Both the position numbers and the translations under genes were made by a program. Shown here piece after piece: positions 7,713 through 16,186 of a stretch of DNA of 64,000 nt. The notes under the pieces are model-generated. The model saw only the letters and a list, made by a program, of their open reading frames with translations. It did not search any database and was not told the origin of the DNA. Location: contig NZ_JAOTEM010000003.1 of the NCBI RefSeq assembly GCF_025628985.1, positions 1-64,000 on the forward strand, given 5' to 3'. The stretch's first letter is position 1, and every line of letters begins with the position of its first letter. The stretch is from Chryseobacterium edaphi (GTDB lineage: Bacteria > Bacteroidota > Bacteroidia > Flavobacteriales > Weeksellaceae).

Positions 7713-8225
7713 TTAATCAACATTTCCCATATAGAAAAGTCCGAGACATTTCTGGTTTTCTTCGATGGCTAAAGAATCTTTCAGCTGGTCAACAATTTTT
7801 GGTGAACTCCAGTAACATCCTACTCCATTTGCGGTACAGGTAAGATACATATTCTGAACCGCCATAGAAACTGCGGCAATTTCTTCCCACTCAGGAACCA
7901 TTCCACTAAAGTTGACTACAATTGAAACTACAGCATCAGCTTTATTGATTTTAAAACCAATATCATTATATTTTTTCTCTAAGAAAAGTTGTTCGGATTG
8001 TGAAGCCTTGTAAATCTCCTGCATTTCTACAGCCAGTTTTGCTTTTTCTTCACCTTTGAAAACTTTGAAACGCCAAGGTTTTGTACGTTTATGATTGGGA
8101 GCAAATTTTGCCGAATTTAAAATCTCGTCGATGATTTCCTGTGAGATTTCAGTTTCAGCATAATCTTTTGGAAAGATACTTCTTCTTTGTTCTATGATTT
8201 CTTTTAAAACTTCTGCTTTATTCAT
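7713..8225 (-). CDS. Nitroreductase family protein (YdjA-like)
   Basis: An FMN-dependent NAD(P)H oxidoreductase-type protein of 170 aa. N-terminal RRSIFPKDYAE and SAKFAPNHKRTKPWRFKVFKG fit the flavin-binding segment, and AVSMAVQNMYLTCTANGVGCYWSSP fits the conserved middle helix and glycine-rich turn. Closest in layout to the short YdjA type; the physiological substrate is unknown. The protein ends at FYMGNVD, slightly shorter than YdjA, about 40 bp before the dispersed element at 7673. I chose the ATG at 8225; a GTG two codons upstream overlaps the -7 box. Confidence 0.8.
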   Translation of the reverse strand: MNKAEVLKEIIEQRRSIFPKDYAETEISQEIIDEILNSAKFAPNHKRTKPWRFKVFKGEEKAKLAVEMQEIYKASQSEQLFLEKKYNDIGFKINKADAVVSIVVNFSGMVPEWEEIAAVSMAVQNMYLTCTANGVGCYWSSPKIVDQLKDSLAIEENQKCLGLFYMGNVD

Positions 8226-8230
8226 AGACA

Positions 8231-8238
8231 CAAATTTA
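8231..8238 (-). promoter_or_regulatory. -7 box 5 nt before the nitroreductase ATG
   Basis: TAAATTTG on the minus strand, then five bases, then ATG (8225). Transcription would start at or next to the start codon, so the mRNA would be leaderless or nearly so. No clear -33 box. Confidence 0.4.
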
Positions 8239-8287
8239 CGAAAAAGATGAAAGCAAGAAGCGAGAAGAATCAGGTTTGAGACAAAAA

Positions 8288-8737
8288 TCAGAGAACCTCA
8301 ACAATTTTCTGATGAATCTTATTTAAGGTAAATTCTTCGCCGGATTGCATACCCATCATTTTTTTTGCCATCGGACTTTCTGACGAGATTGCATAGAAAC
8401 GATCACCCTCAAAAAAGAATTCGCCCAAAGAAACGGAAATATAAAAACGAGCTTTATTGGTAATCACCAATGAACCTAACTGTACTCTGCTTGTAGCAGC
8501 AGGAAGCACTCTTGCCATATTGGTTTTCAAATCATTCAACGCTGCGAGCTGTCTCTGCATCTGGTAAATTTCCTCCTGCATTTCTTCGCGCATACTGTCG
8601 TATTTCGGAGTTTTTTTAATATCGCGGGTAGCTTCTAAAGTAAATTCTATAAATTTTTTAAGTTTTTCAATCTTTTCTGAAATCACGCTTTTTACATAAT
8701 CTCTTATGTTGTTTTTCTCAAATACTGTCTTCTCCAT
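8288..8737 (-). CDS. GreA/GreB-like transcription factor
   Basis: A 149-aa cytoplasmic protein with the layout of Gre factors: an N-terminal pair of charged helices (about 15-75, probably a coiled coil) and a C-terminal FKBP-like domain. SPMAKKMMGMQSGEEFTLN aligns with the conserved SPLGxALLGKxxGDEV of GreA. Gre factors bind the secondary channel of RNA polymerase and rescue backtracked complexes. The acidic tip residues are not clear here, so it may be a Gre paralogue with an altered role. Homologues are often mislabelled as 3-oxoacyl-ACP synthase, which the sequence does not support. Confidence 0.65.
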   Translation of the reverse strand: MEKTVFEKNNIRDYVKSVISEKIEKLKKFIEFTLEATRDIKKTPKYDSMREEMQEEIYQMQRQLAALNDLKTNMARVLPAATSRVQLGSLVITNKARFYISVSLGEFFFEGDRFYAISSESPMAKKMMGMQSGEEFTLNKIHQKIVEVL

Positions 8738-8785
8738 GTATCGTAATCTTTACATAAAGATAATATTTTTTTAAATAATGAAATC

Positions 8786-8813
8786 AAAAAACCGCTTCTA
8801 TAAAGAAACGGTT
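8786..8813 (-). terminator. Intrinsic terminator after the small lipoprotein gene
   Basis: On the minus strand aaccgtttc, a short loop and agaagcggtt are followed by TTTTTT, immediately after the stop at 8823. Confidence 0.7.
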
Positions 8814-8822
8814 GTCAAATTT

Positions 8823-9044
8823 TTATTTTGGCTTGTTCTGCTCATAATCAGAGACATCGATTTTCCTCTCATCCGCTTCCCGCCTTTTTTCAAGCTGCTG
8901 AACATTTCTATCAATATCACTTTGACTGCCTTCCATATAATTTTTCTGGTGATTGTTATCAAGCATTTTCCCGGATTTTGATGCGCAAGATGCAAACAAA
9001 AAGCCAATTAAAGTCGCCATAAACAAAAGGTATTGTTTCCTCAT
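8823..9044 (-). CDS. Small lipoprotein, function unknown
   Basis: A 73-aa protein with a signal sequence and lipobox (MRKQYLLFMATLIGFLFASC), predicting lipid attachment at the cysteine after FAS. The mature 54 residues are highly charged and probably helical (DIDRNVQQLEKRREADERK). No family recognised. Supported as a real gene by the lipobox and the terminator directly after its stop. Confidence 0.65.
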   Translation of the reverse strand: MRKQYLLFMATLIGFLFASCASKSGKMLDNNHQKNYMEGSQSDIDRNVQQLEKRREADERKIDVSDYEQNKPK

Positions 9045-9206
9045 TATTTAATTTTGTTCAAAGATATATTTTATAATAATTCATTCTAAAAGTTTAACCA
9101 AAGATTATAAATTTTGAAAATTTCATTAATAATTCTTAATGATGTTAACTGAAAAACTTATTAATTTAAACTAAAAGCTCTGCAACACAAAATTTACAAG
9201 GCTTTT

Positions 9207-9737
9207 TTATTTTTCTAAGAGCGTTCTCAAATTATCTAATCCTTCATCCAACGATTTCTGCATTTGATAATCCATCATCGGTTTCATGGGTTTCATTTTG
9301 GTTTCCAATTCAAAATCTATTCCCCAAGTCACTTTTGTAGTATTCCCTTCGGGTTTTACAATAATATCTGAAGTGGCGTCATCTTCGAAAGGTCTTATAA
9401 AATGCATTTGCGTAGATACTTTTTCCATCGGTATTAAAGCTGTAATTTTTTGTTCACCCTCTCCTACCTCATCATTTCCACTCCAGTGGTAATAATCTCC
9501 TACTTCACCACTTTTTCCTTTATAATCTTCCGCGAGATTTTTATCCATTTTCTTCCACGGGTTCCAATCGTTGATGGCTTTCATAGAATTTACCTGCTGC
9601 CAAACTTTATTTTGAGGAGCATTAATAACGATCGTTTTTTCTTTATGATAATGCGTGTCAAAAAATAAAATTGCTATTAATGAATAAACAATAATGAGCA
9701 ATAAGATGCTTCCTAAAATTTTAAAAAATGTTTTCAT
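9207..9737 (-). CDS. Membrane-anchored SRPBCC (polyketide cyclase-like) protein
   Basis: A 176-aa protein with one N-terminal membrane helix (residues about 5-27) followed by an SRPBCC/START-fold domain. KTIVINAPQNKVWQQVNSMKAINDWNPW is the family opening, TKVTWGIDFELETKMKPM the late strand, and the last helix is amphipathic. The family binds hydrophobic ligands; specificity is unknown. It lies 7 bp after the SnoaL-like gene, so the two are probably co-transcribed. Confidence 0.75.
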   Translation of the reverse strand: MKTFFKILGSILLLIIVYSLIAILFFDTHYHKEKTIVINAPQNKVWQQVNSMKAINDWNPWKKMDKNLAEDYKGKSGEVGDYYHWSGNDEVGEGEQKITALIPMEKVSTQMHFIRPFEDDATSDIIVKPEGNTTKVTWGIDFELETKMKPMKPMMDYQMQKSLDEGLDNLRTLLEK

Positions 9738-9744
9738 GATGACT

Positions 9745-10101
9745 TTATTTAGTTATTTTTTGCATTAAATAAGAAATCAACTTTTTGATCAGTCCATTTT
9801 CCATTTCAAAAACATCGCAGAAATCGGCGTTTAGAATATCTCCGCTTTTAAAACTTGCGACAACATTTCCTTCTGCGATTACTACATTATTCTCTTCTGT
9901 CATTCTGAAAACTGTTATTTTTGGTTTTCCGGTGAAATTTTCGTTTTCTATTTCTTTGTCAAATTCTTCTTTGCCGTGATGAATATAAACTCCGGGCATT
10001 TCCCAGATTACATCTTCGGTAAGGCAGCTTAAAATTTGTTCGTGATCGGTTTCCTGGAAAGAATCCATATATTTCTGGACAGTTTTCTTATTTTGAGACA
10101 T
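9745..10101 (-). CDS. SnoaL/NTF2-like protein
   Basis: A 118-aa protein of the NTF2-like superfamily: an N-terminal helix pair (VQKYMDSFQETDHEQILSCL), then TEDVIWEMPG, YIHHGKEEF and the final strands NADFCDVFEMENGLIKKLISY. Members are small ligand-binding or isomerase-like proteins; the role here is unknown. First gene of a likely two-gene unit with the SRPBCC protein. A -7 box TAATTTTG lies at 10135-10128 and an inverted repeat (TATGACAA...TTGTCATA) at 10164-10202, between it and the divergent peptidase. Confidence 0.7.
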   Translation of the reverse strand: MSQNKKTVQKYMDSFQETDHEQILSCLTEDVIWEMPGVYIHHGKEEFDKEIENENFTGKPKITVFRMTEENNVVIAEGNVVASFKSGDILNADFCDVFEMENGLIKKLISYLMQKITK

Positions 10102-10286
10102 GTTTTAGTTTTATTTAAATCTGAAATCAAAATTACACTTTCAGGAGAAACTTTATCTTTTCTTATGACAAGAAAAAATCGACAATAAGCATTTTTGTCA
10201 TATCTTCATGTCGAGGCATTGTTTTTGAGCCATGAGAATCTGATTCAAATCAATTAATTAAATTTACAGCAATTAAAAATACAACA

Positions 10287-12344
10287 ATGAATATTTTAAC
10301 AGAAAAATTCAACACACCATATCATTCAGCACCATTTGATCAGATTAAAAATGAAGATTATTTGCCTGCTTTTAAAGAATTAATTCAGAAATCTGAGGAA
10401 GAAATTGATGCTATTGTCAATAATCCGGACGAAGCTAATTTTGAAAATACGATCGAAGCTTTAGCTTTTTCAGGAGATCAATTGGACAGAGCTTCAAATA
10501 TTTTCTTTAATTTAAATTCAGCCGAAACAAGTGACGAATTACAACAGATCGCACAAGAAGTTTCACCCATTTTAACTGAATATTCATCAAAAATTTCTCA
10601 AAACGAAGCTTTATTTAATCGAATTAAAAAAGTTTATGACGAAAAAGAAAAATACAATCTGAACGAAGAACAGCAAATGCTTTTGAATGAAACTTACAAA
10701 GGTTTTGTAAGAAGCGGAGCCCTTTTGAATGAAGAAGACAAGGAAAAATTAAAGAAAATCAGCATGGATTTATCTTTAAAATCCTTAAAATTTGGACAAA
10801 ACGTTTTGGCTTCAACTAATGCTTATTTTAAACATATCACCAATAAAGAAGATCTTGCCGGAATTCCCGAAGCTATTGTTGAGCAATACGCTGAAGAAGC
10901 CAAAGAAAGAAATCTGGAAGGTTGGGTTATCACTTTGCAATATCCAAGCTACATCCCATTTATGACCTATGCTGAAAATCGTGATCTGAGAAAAGAACTG
11001 GCTTTGGCAAATGGAAAAAAATCTTTCGACGGTGGAGAATTTGACAATCAGAACCTCATCAAAGAACTTTTGAATTTAAAACAACAGAAAGCTGAATTGT
11101 TGGGTTATTCAAATTATGCAGATTACGTTTTGGAAGAGAGAATGGCAAAATCTCCAACGAAAGTTATTGATTTTCTGAACGAACTTTTAATTAAAGCAAA
11201 ACCTTACGCAGAAAAAGAAATTGAAGAATTAAAATCTTTGGCAAAAGCAGATGGAATCGAAGAAATGCAAGGTTACGATCACTCTTTTTACGCCGAAAAA
11301 CTTCGTAAAGCAAAATACGATCTTAATGATGAGGAATTGAAACCTTATTTTCCATTAGAACAAGTTCAGGAAGCGGTTTTTGGCCTATCTAATAAACTTT
11401 TCGGGTTGACTTTTGTGGAAAGTCATGACGTTCCGAAATATCATGAAGATGTAAAAGTGTATGAGGTTTTTGAAGAAGGAAGCGGGAAGTCGGAAGATGG
11501 AAACGACAATTCTGAAATAATATTTAAATCTCTACTATATGTTGACTATTTTCCAAGAAAAGGCAAAAGAGCCGGAGCTTGGATGACAAGTTATAAAAAT
11601 CAGTATCAGAAAGACGGTGAAAATTCTCGTCCGCATATTTCTATCGTTTGTAATTTCAGCAAACCGACAAAAGATACACCGAGTTTATTGACTTTTCAGG
11701 AAGTTACAACCTTGTTCCACGAGTTTGGTCACGCGCTTCACGGAATGTTGGCAAACACTGAATATCCAAATTTATCAGGAACTTCCGTTAAATGGGATTT
11801 TGTGGAATTACCATCTCAGTTCATTGAAAATTTCTGTTATGAACCTGAATTTCTAAAAACTTTCGCCAAACATTATAAAACAGGCGAAGTTTTACCCGAC
11901 GAAAAAATCGAGAAGATTGCATTGTCTAAAAACTTTATGGAAGGTTATCAGACGATGAGACAGCTTGGTTTTGGAATTTTGGATATGAATTATCACATGA
12001 AAGTTGCAGATTTGGAGAATAAAAGTGTGAAGGAGTTTGAGGATGATTACACAAAGGCGACTCAATTGTATCCTTCAAATTCTGAAACAGCGATGAGTCC
12101 GAGTTTTTCCCATATTTTCCAAGGTGGATATTCTGCGGGATATTATTCCTACAAATGGGCGGAAGTTTTGGATGCCGATGCTTTTCAATATTTTAAAGAA
12201 AACGGAATTTTCAATCCGGAAATTGCCGCAAAATATAAAATTCTGCTTTCGTCAGGCGGAACAAAAGATCCGATGGAATTGTATAAAAGCTTCAGAGGAA
12301 GTGAGCCGCAAGTGGAGAGTTTGCTGAAGAGAGCGTTCGGGTAA
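10287..12344 (+). CDS. M3 family metallopeptidase (oligopeptidase A / Dcp-like)
   Basis: A zinc oligopeptidase of 685 aa. The active-site motif HEFGHALH sits at residues 478-485 with His478, Glu479 and His482; the downstream glutamate ligand falls within SVKWDFVELPSQFIENF. The N-terminal 400 residues form the usual helical shell of the M3 family. No signal peptide, so probably cytoplasmic turnover of short peptides; Dcp-type dipeptidyl carboxypeptidase or oligopeptidase A cannot be told apart by eye. A terminator follows at 12366. Confidence 0.9.
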   Translation: MNILTEKFNTPYHSAPFDQIKNEDYLPAFKELIQKSEEEIDAIVNNPDEANFENTIEALAFSGDQLDRASNIFFNLNSAETSDELQQIAQEVSPILTEYSSKISQNEALFNRIKKVYDEKEKYNLNEEQQMLLNETYKGFVRSGALLNEEDKEKLKKISMDLSLKSLKFGQNVLASTNAYFKHITNKEDLAGIPEAIVEQYAEEAKERNLEGWVITLQYPSYIPFMTYAENRDLRKELALANGKKSFDGGEFDNQNLIKELLNLKQQKAELLGYSNYADYVLEERMAKSPTKVIDFLNELLIKAKPYAEKEIEELKSLAKADGIEEMQGYDHSFYAEKLRKAKYDLNDEELKPYFPLEQVQEAVFGLSNKLFGLTFVESHDVPKYHEDVKVYEVFEEGSGKSEDGNDNSEIIFKSLLYVDYFPRKGKRAGAWMTSYKNQYQKDGENSRPHISIVCNFSKPTKDTPSLLTFQEVTTLFHEFGHALHGMLANTEYPNLSGTSVKWDFVELPSQFIENFCYEPEFLKTFAKHYKTGEVLPDEKIEKIALSKNFMEGYQTMRQLGFGILDMNYHMKVADLENKSVKEFEDDYTKATQLYPSNSETAMSPSFSHIFQGGYSAGYYSYKWAEVLDADAFQYFKENGIFNPEIAAKYKILLSSGGTKDPMELYKSFRGSEPQVESLLKRAFG

Positions 12345-12365
12345 GAAAAATTCAATTAAAATCTT

Positions 12366-12397
12366 GAAGTCCTTTAGAAAAATCTAAGGGACTTTTT
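12366..12397 (+). terminator. Intrinsic terminator after the M3 peptidase gene
   Basis: Inverted repeat aagtcctttaga / tctaagggactt followed by TTTTTT on the plus strand. Confidence 0.7.
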
Positions 12398-12425
12398 TAA
12401 TATTTTTATCAGAAATTTATAAAAA

Positions 12426-13550
12426 TTGAAAAACAAAATTCTCCTCATCCTCACTCTCTTTTTCTGCATCACAATATATTCACAAAACACTTATGTTTTT
12501 TTCGGCTCTTTTAATCGTGATAAATCTTCAGAAGGAATTTTTGTTTATCAACTGGATACCATCAAAGGAAAATTATCAAAAGTAACGACTGTAAAAAACA
12601 TCCTCAATCCATCTTATCTGACATTATCTCCTGACGGAAAATATGTTTTTGCCTGCACAGAAAGTAAAACAAAGAACGCTGGAAGTGTAAGCAGTTTTGA
12701 ATTTAATCCTGAAAATAAAACGCTGAATTTTATCAACAGTCAAAAAAGTGGTGGCGAAAATCCGGTTTATCTGACTGCTTATAAAAACGGAAAATGGCTC
12801 ATTAATGGAAATTATACTGAAGGAAGCACCTCTGTTTATCCTATTTCTGAAAACGGAAGGATTCAACCGATGATTCAGAACTTTCAATTTACCGAAGGAA
12901 GCATCGATCCTGGAAGACAGGAACGTTCGCATATTCATTCAACTGTTTTTTCACCGGACTTTCAATATATTTTCATGCCTGATTTGGGAGCAGATAAAAT
13001 CAGGTGTTATCAATTTAATGATCAGAAAAATGAACCGTTGGAAAGTTGTAAAATTCCGTTTACCAAAACAACTTTGGGAAGTGGACCGCGTCATTTTACA
13101 TTTCATCCCAACGGAAAATTTGCTTACTGTATTGAAGAATTAACAGGAACCGTAAATGCTTATCAATATTTTGACGGAACATTAAAAAGTATTCAAAGAA
13201 TCAACACCCACCCTGAAAAGTATAAGGAAGATTTTGAAAGTTCAGACATTCATATTTCTCCTGATGGAAAATTTCTATATGCTTCGAATCGTGGTTTTGA
13301 GGATAATATCGCTATATTTTCAATTCAAAATGACGGAGCATTAAAAACGATAGGCTATCAATCAACTTTGGGTAAACATACGAGAGTTTTTGCCATTGAC
13401 GAATCTGGAAAGTTTTTGATTACAACAAATGCAAGAAGCGGAAATGTAACCGTTTTTAAAAGAGATTTTAAAACAGGTTTATTGAAAAAAGTTGGTAAGA
13501 AAGTGAAAATTAAAAGTGTGTCTTGTGTGCAAATAAAAAATTACAATTAA
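12426..13550 (+). CDS. Secreted lactonase-family beta-propeller protein
   Basis: A 374-aa exported protein (signal peptide ending ITIYSQ) with propeller blades repeated through the chain: LNPSYLTLSPDGKYVFAC, GSGPRHFTFHPNGKFAYC, SSDIHISPDGKFLYASNRG, and HTRVFAIDESGKFLITTN. This is the 6-phosphogluconolactonase-like (YbhE, Lactonase_7-beta-propeller) family. The signal peptide makes a role in the cytoplasmic pentose phosphate pathway unlikely, so the substrate is open. The start is TTG (12426); I see no in-frame ATG before the signal peptide. Confidence 0.8.
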   Translation: MKNKILLILTLFFCITIYSQNTYVFFGSFNRDKSSEGIFVYQLDTIKGKLSKVTTVKNILNPSYLTLSPDGKYVFACTESKTKNAGSVSSFEFNPENKTLNFINSQKSGGENPVYLTAYKNGKWLINGNYTEGSTSVYPISENGRIQPMIQNFQFTEGSIDPGRQERSHIHSTVFSPDFQYIFMPDLGADKIRCYQFNDQKNEPLESCKIPFTKTTLGSGPRHFTFHPNGKFAYCIEELTGTVNAYQYFDGTLKSIQRINTHPEKYKEDFESSDIHISPDGKFLYASNRGFEDNIAIFSIQNDGALKTIGYQSTLGKHTRVFAIDESGKFLITTNARSGNVTVFKRDFKTGLLKKVGKKVKIKSVSCVQIKNYN

Positions 13551-13619
13551 TATAAATTTTTAATCTGTAAATAATTACATTTATAAAAAATTAAAAAAGT
13601 TCTTTAAAACTATTCACAG

Positions 13620-14198
13620 ATGAAATTATTATTTTTCCTTTTAATATTTTTTCTAAATATTTCTGTTTTTAGTCAAACCAACAATATTTATGTAAATGAA
13701 CAAATTGGTTTAGCAGTAATTCTTCCTGTAAATTTCAATACACCTGGAGTTCAAAAGGTAATCACTAAAGATTATAAAGAAACTAAACAAAAAAAATCAC
13801 GAGAAAACAAAGATATAACAGAATCAAATAGCAATCGAAAACCAATTATTTCATTTAGAGATAAGGACAATAATTCCGTAATATTTTTTGTGAAAAAACC
13901 TCAAGATCAACCGAAGGATCTTAAAAAGTATTTAGGAGATCAACACAAAACAATTCTTGATAGCTTCAAAACAACAGAGAAAAATATAAAATATGAAGAG
14001 AAAACTGAAAATGAAAAAATAGATTCTGTAAACTTTATCAAATCAATTTTAACTTTAAAAAAAGAAGAAAAAACATCCTATTTATATGTCTATACTTCGG
14101 AAATTAAAGGTTATGAAACGCATATAATTGTATTTATAAATGACGACAATGAAGGTAAAGAACTTTTGGAGTCTCTAAAAAATTCAAAATTTCATTGA
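13620..14198 (+). CDS. Secreted protein of unknown function
   Basis: A 192-aa protein with a clear signal peptide (MKLLFFLLIFFLNISVFSQ). The mature part starts with a short strand region (IYVNEQIGLAVILPVNFNTP), contains a very lysine-rich segment (about 48-75) and ends in alternating strands and helices. Lysine- and asparagine-rich composition matches the neighbouring small secreted proteins. No family recognised. Confidence 0.5.
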   Translation: MKLLFFLLIFFLNISVFSQTNNIYVNEQIGLAVILPVNFNTPGVQKVITKDYKETKQKKSRENKDITESNSNRKPIISFRDKDNNSVIFFVKKPQDQPKDLKKYLGDQHKTILDSFKTTEKNIKYEEKTENEKIDSVNFIKSILTLKKEEKTSYLYVYTSEIKGYETHIIVFINDDNEGKELLESLKNSKFH

Positions 14199-14267
14199 CA
14201 AACTTGTTACTTTTAAGTCGTATATTATTTGCACATTTATCAAAAAGTTTAATTCTAAAATAAAAAA

Positions 14268-14465
14268 ATGTTAATCGCTATACTTCTACCATTTTTGTCT
14301 TTCATTCTTCGTGGGAAGATTCTCACCGGGATTATCTGTCTTATTTTGCAAATCACTATTCTCGGCTGGGTTCCTGCAGCAATTTGGGCAGCATTATCAT
14401 TGCAGAATGAAAGAGCTGAAAAGAGAAACGAAAAACTGATTCGTGCGGTTAGAAAGGCTAAGTAA
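14268..14465 (+). CDS. YqaE/Pmp3-family small membrane protein
   Basis: A 65-aa protein with two membrane helices (residues about 2-14 and 20-44) and a charged C-terminal tail. LPFLSFILRGKILTGIICLILQ and GWVPAAIWAALSL follow the YqaE/Pmp3 pattern. In yeast and plants Pmp3 affects membrane potential and salt tolerance; in bacteria the role is unclear. Monocistronic by appearance. Confidence 0.8.
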   Translation: MLIAILLPFLSFILRGKILTGIICLILQITILGWVPAAIWAALSLQNERAEKRNEKLIRAVRKAK

Positions 14466-14682
14466 AAACTATTCCGAAGAAAATTACTTTAATATAACCA
14501 AACTCCTATTTTGAACAAAATATTCTCCACCCTTCTTAATTTTCATATTACTTTTCTGTAGAGTTTGTGTGGAAATTTCACTGTTATTGATATTGTTAAT
14601 TTACCTTTTGAATTTAAAAATTACAATCAGCAGTAATTAATATTATCCCAATAAATTCTATCCAATCTTTTAAATCAATTTT

Positions 14683-15186
14683 ATGAAATATTTTTTTTAC
14701 TCACTGATATTTTTCTCTAGTTTTTTATTTACAAACAAACTAACTGCACAGAGTGCAAATGACACAATTGCTAATGGAATGGCTTTTAAATTGGGTTCAA
14801 AATTGACATTGAAATTAGTTAAAAACATTCAGAATTCTTTTGATTACAAGGTAATTAAGTACTCAGAATTTACAGAGCAATTTAAAATTTTTGAAACAGA
14901 AAAATTATTTGAAAAAAATCCGGAAAAAGAAACTATCGAGGTTATTTTTGGAATTGGATATTACAAGGAAGGTAAAGATGAAAAAGATTTCCAAACAGTG
15001 ATGCTGTCAAAAAACAATTACAGCTTTCCATTGCAGTTTGATGCTGAAATAAAAGTGTGGAACAAAGAGGAATTTGAAGCAACTTCGGTAACACCATTAA
15101 ATCCGGGTACCAGACACACAGAATTATGGCCCTATAAAATTGACTACATCGCACTGATAAATTTTAGAAATTACACTTCCAAATAA
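14683..15186 (+). CDS. Secreted protein of unknown function
   Basis: A 167-aa protein with a signal peptide (ending TNKLTAQ). The mature chain contains FKLGSKLTLKLVKN near the start, a mixed strand/helix middle and the C-terminal segment PGTRHTELWPYKIDYIALINF. No known domain recognised. The 217-bp gap before it is AT-rich with no clear element. It directly precedes the promoter of the DUF2157 operon but seems separate, since that promoter has its own -7 box and dyad. Confidence 0.5.
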   Translation: MKYFFYSLIFFSSFLFTNKLTAQSANDTIANGMAFKLGSKLTLKLVKNIQNSFDYKVIKYSEFTEQFKIFETEKLFEKNPEKETIEVIFGIGYYKEGKDEKDFQTVMLSKNNYSFPLQFDAEIKVWNKEEFEATSVTPLNPGTRHTELWPYKIDYIALINFRNYTSK

Positions 15187-15189
15187 TAA

Positions 15190-15213
15190 TACTTTTGGTT
15201 TAACAAGTTAAAC
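15190..15213 (+). promoter_or_regulatory. Promoter with an operator-like dyad for the DUF2157 operon
   Basis: A -7 box TACTTTTG (15190-15197) is followed at once by the dyad GTTTAAC-aa-GTTAAAC (15198-15213), which would cover the transcription start. The position fits a repressor site. The ATG follows at 15230. Confidence 0.5.
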
Positions 15214-15229
15214 AGCAAACCTATATTCA

Positions 15230-16186
15230 ATGAAAGACATCCAACGGGAAGACGTGCACATTATCAGCCGGCATAGCAATATAGATGAGAAAGGAATTTC
15301 TCAAATTCTCACAGAAAATATCTACAATACTAGAGAAACATGGCACAAATTTCTGCGATTGTTCTTTATCACTTTGGGAGTCGGTTTTACAGTTTCTGGA
15401 ATTATCTTTTTCTTCGCTTACAATTGGGCAGACCTTAATAAATTTGCAAAAATTGGTCTGACAGAATTGTTGATTATTGCGACAACCTCTGTTGTTTTAT
15501 TTGCAAAAATAAGCAAGTCCACAAAAAACATAATTCTTACGGGCAGCGCAGTTTTGGTAGGAGCACTGTTTGCCGTATACGGACAAATTTATCAAACCGG
15601 AGCCAATGCTTATGACTTCTTTTTGGGATGGACGATCTTCATCGCTTTATGGGTCATTGTTTCAGATTTTGCGCCGCTTTGGCTGATTTTTCTATTGCTG
15701 ATCAATACCACATTTATCCTTTACACCCAACAGGTTGCCAAAGACTGGTCTGAAGTTTTCGTCTGCACTTTTCTTTTCTTGATGAATGCAGCAGCGTTGA
15801 TCACCGCAATTATAATTTCAGAATCAAAACAAAACATTCATGCTCCGAGATGGTTTTTAAATATTGTCTCGCTTGCAGCTATCGGTTTTGCTACGATGGG
15901 TATAGTTATTGGGATTACAGACGATTATGAAACTCATTTTCCGGTACTTATTACTTTTACAATCATCCTTTTCTCTTTGGGAATCTGGCATTCTTTGAAA
16001 GAGAAAAACGGATTTTATCTTGCGGTGATTCCATTTAGTTTAATTATCATCGTTTCTACATTGCTTTTTAAAAATTTAGATAATGAAGCCAGTTTTTTAC
16101 TTGTAAGTATCTTCATCATTTTAAGCATCACTTTGGTAATCTGGAATTTATTAACCTTTCAAAAAAAATGGAAAAATGAGAAATAA
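15230..16186 (+). CDS. DUF2157 membrane protein
   Basis: A 318-aa protein: an N-terminal soluble segment (about 1-40, EDVHIISRHSNIDEKGISQIL) followed by about nine hydrophobic helices. This is the DUF2157 layout, with the conserved region around GTVGFTVSGIIFFFAYNWADL-like sequence (GVGFTVSGIIFFFAYNW). Function unknown. First gene of a three-gene operon with DUF4401 and GDYXXLXY proteins; its stop overlaps the next start by 11 bp. Together the three look like a membrane complex of unknown role. Confidence 0.75.
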   Translation: MKDIQREDVHIISRHSNIDEKGISQILTENIYNTRETWHKFLRLFFITLGVGFTVSGIIFFFAYNWADLNKFAKIGLTELLIIATTSVVLFAKISKSTKNIILTGSAVLVGALFAVYGQIYQTGANAYDFFLGWTIFIALWVIVSDFAPLWLIFLLLINTTFILYTQQVAKDWSEVFVCTFLFLMNAAALITAIIISESKQNIHAPRWFLNIVSLAAIGFATMGIVIGITDDYETHFPVLITFTIILFSLGIWHSLKEKNGFYLAVIPFSLIIIVSTLLFKNLDNEASFLLVSIFIILSITLVIWNLLTFQKKWKNEK

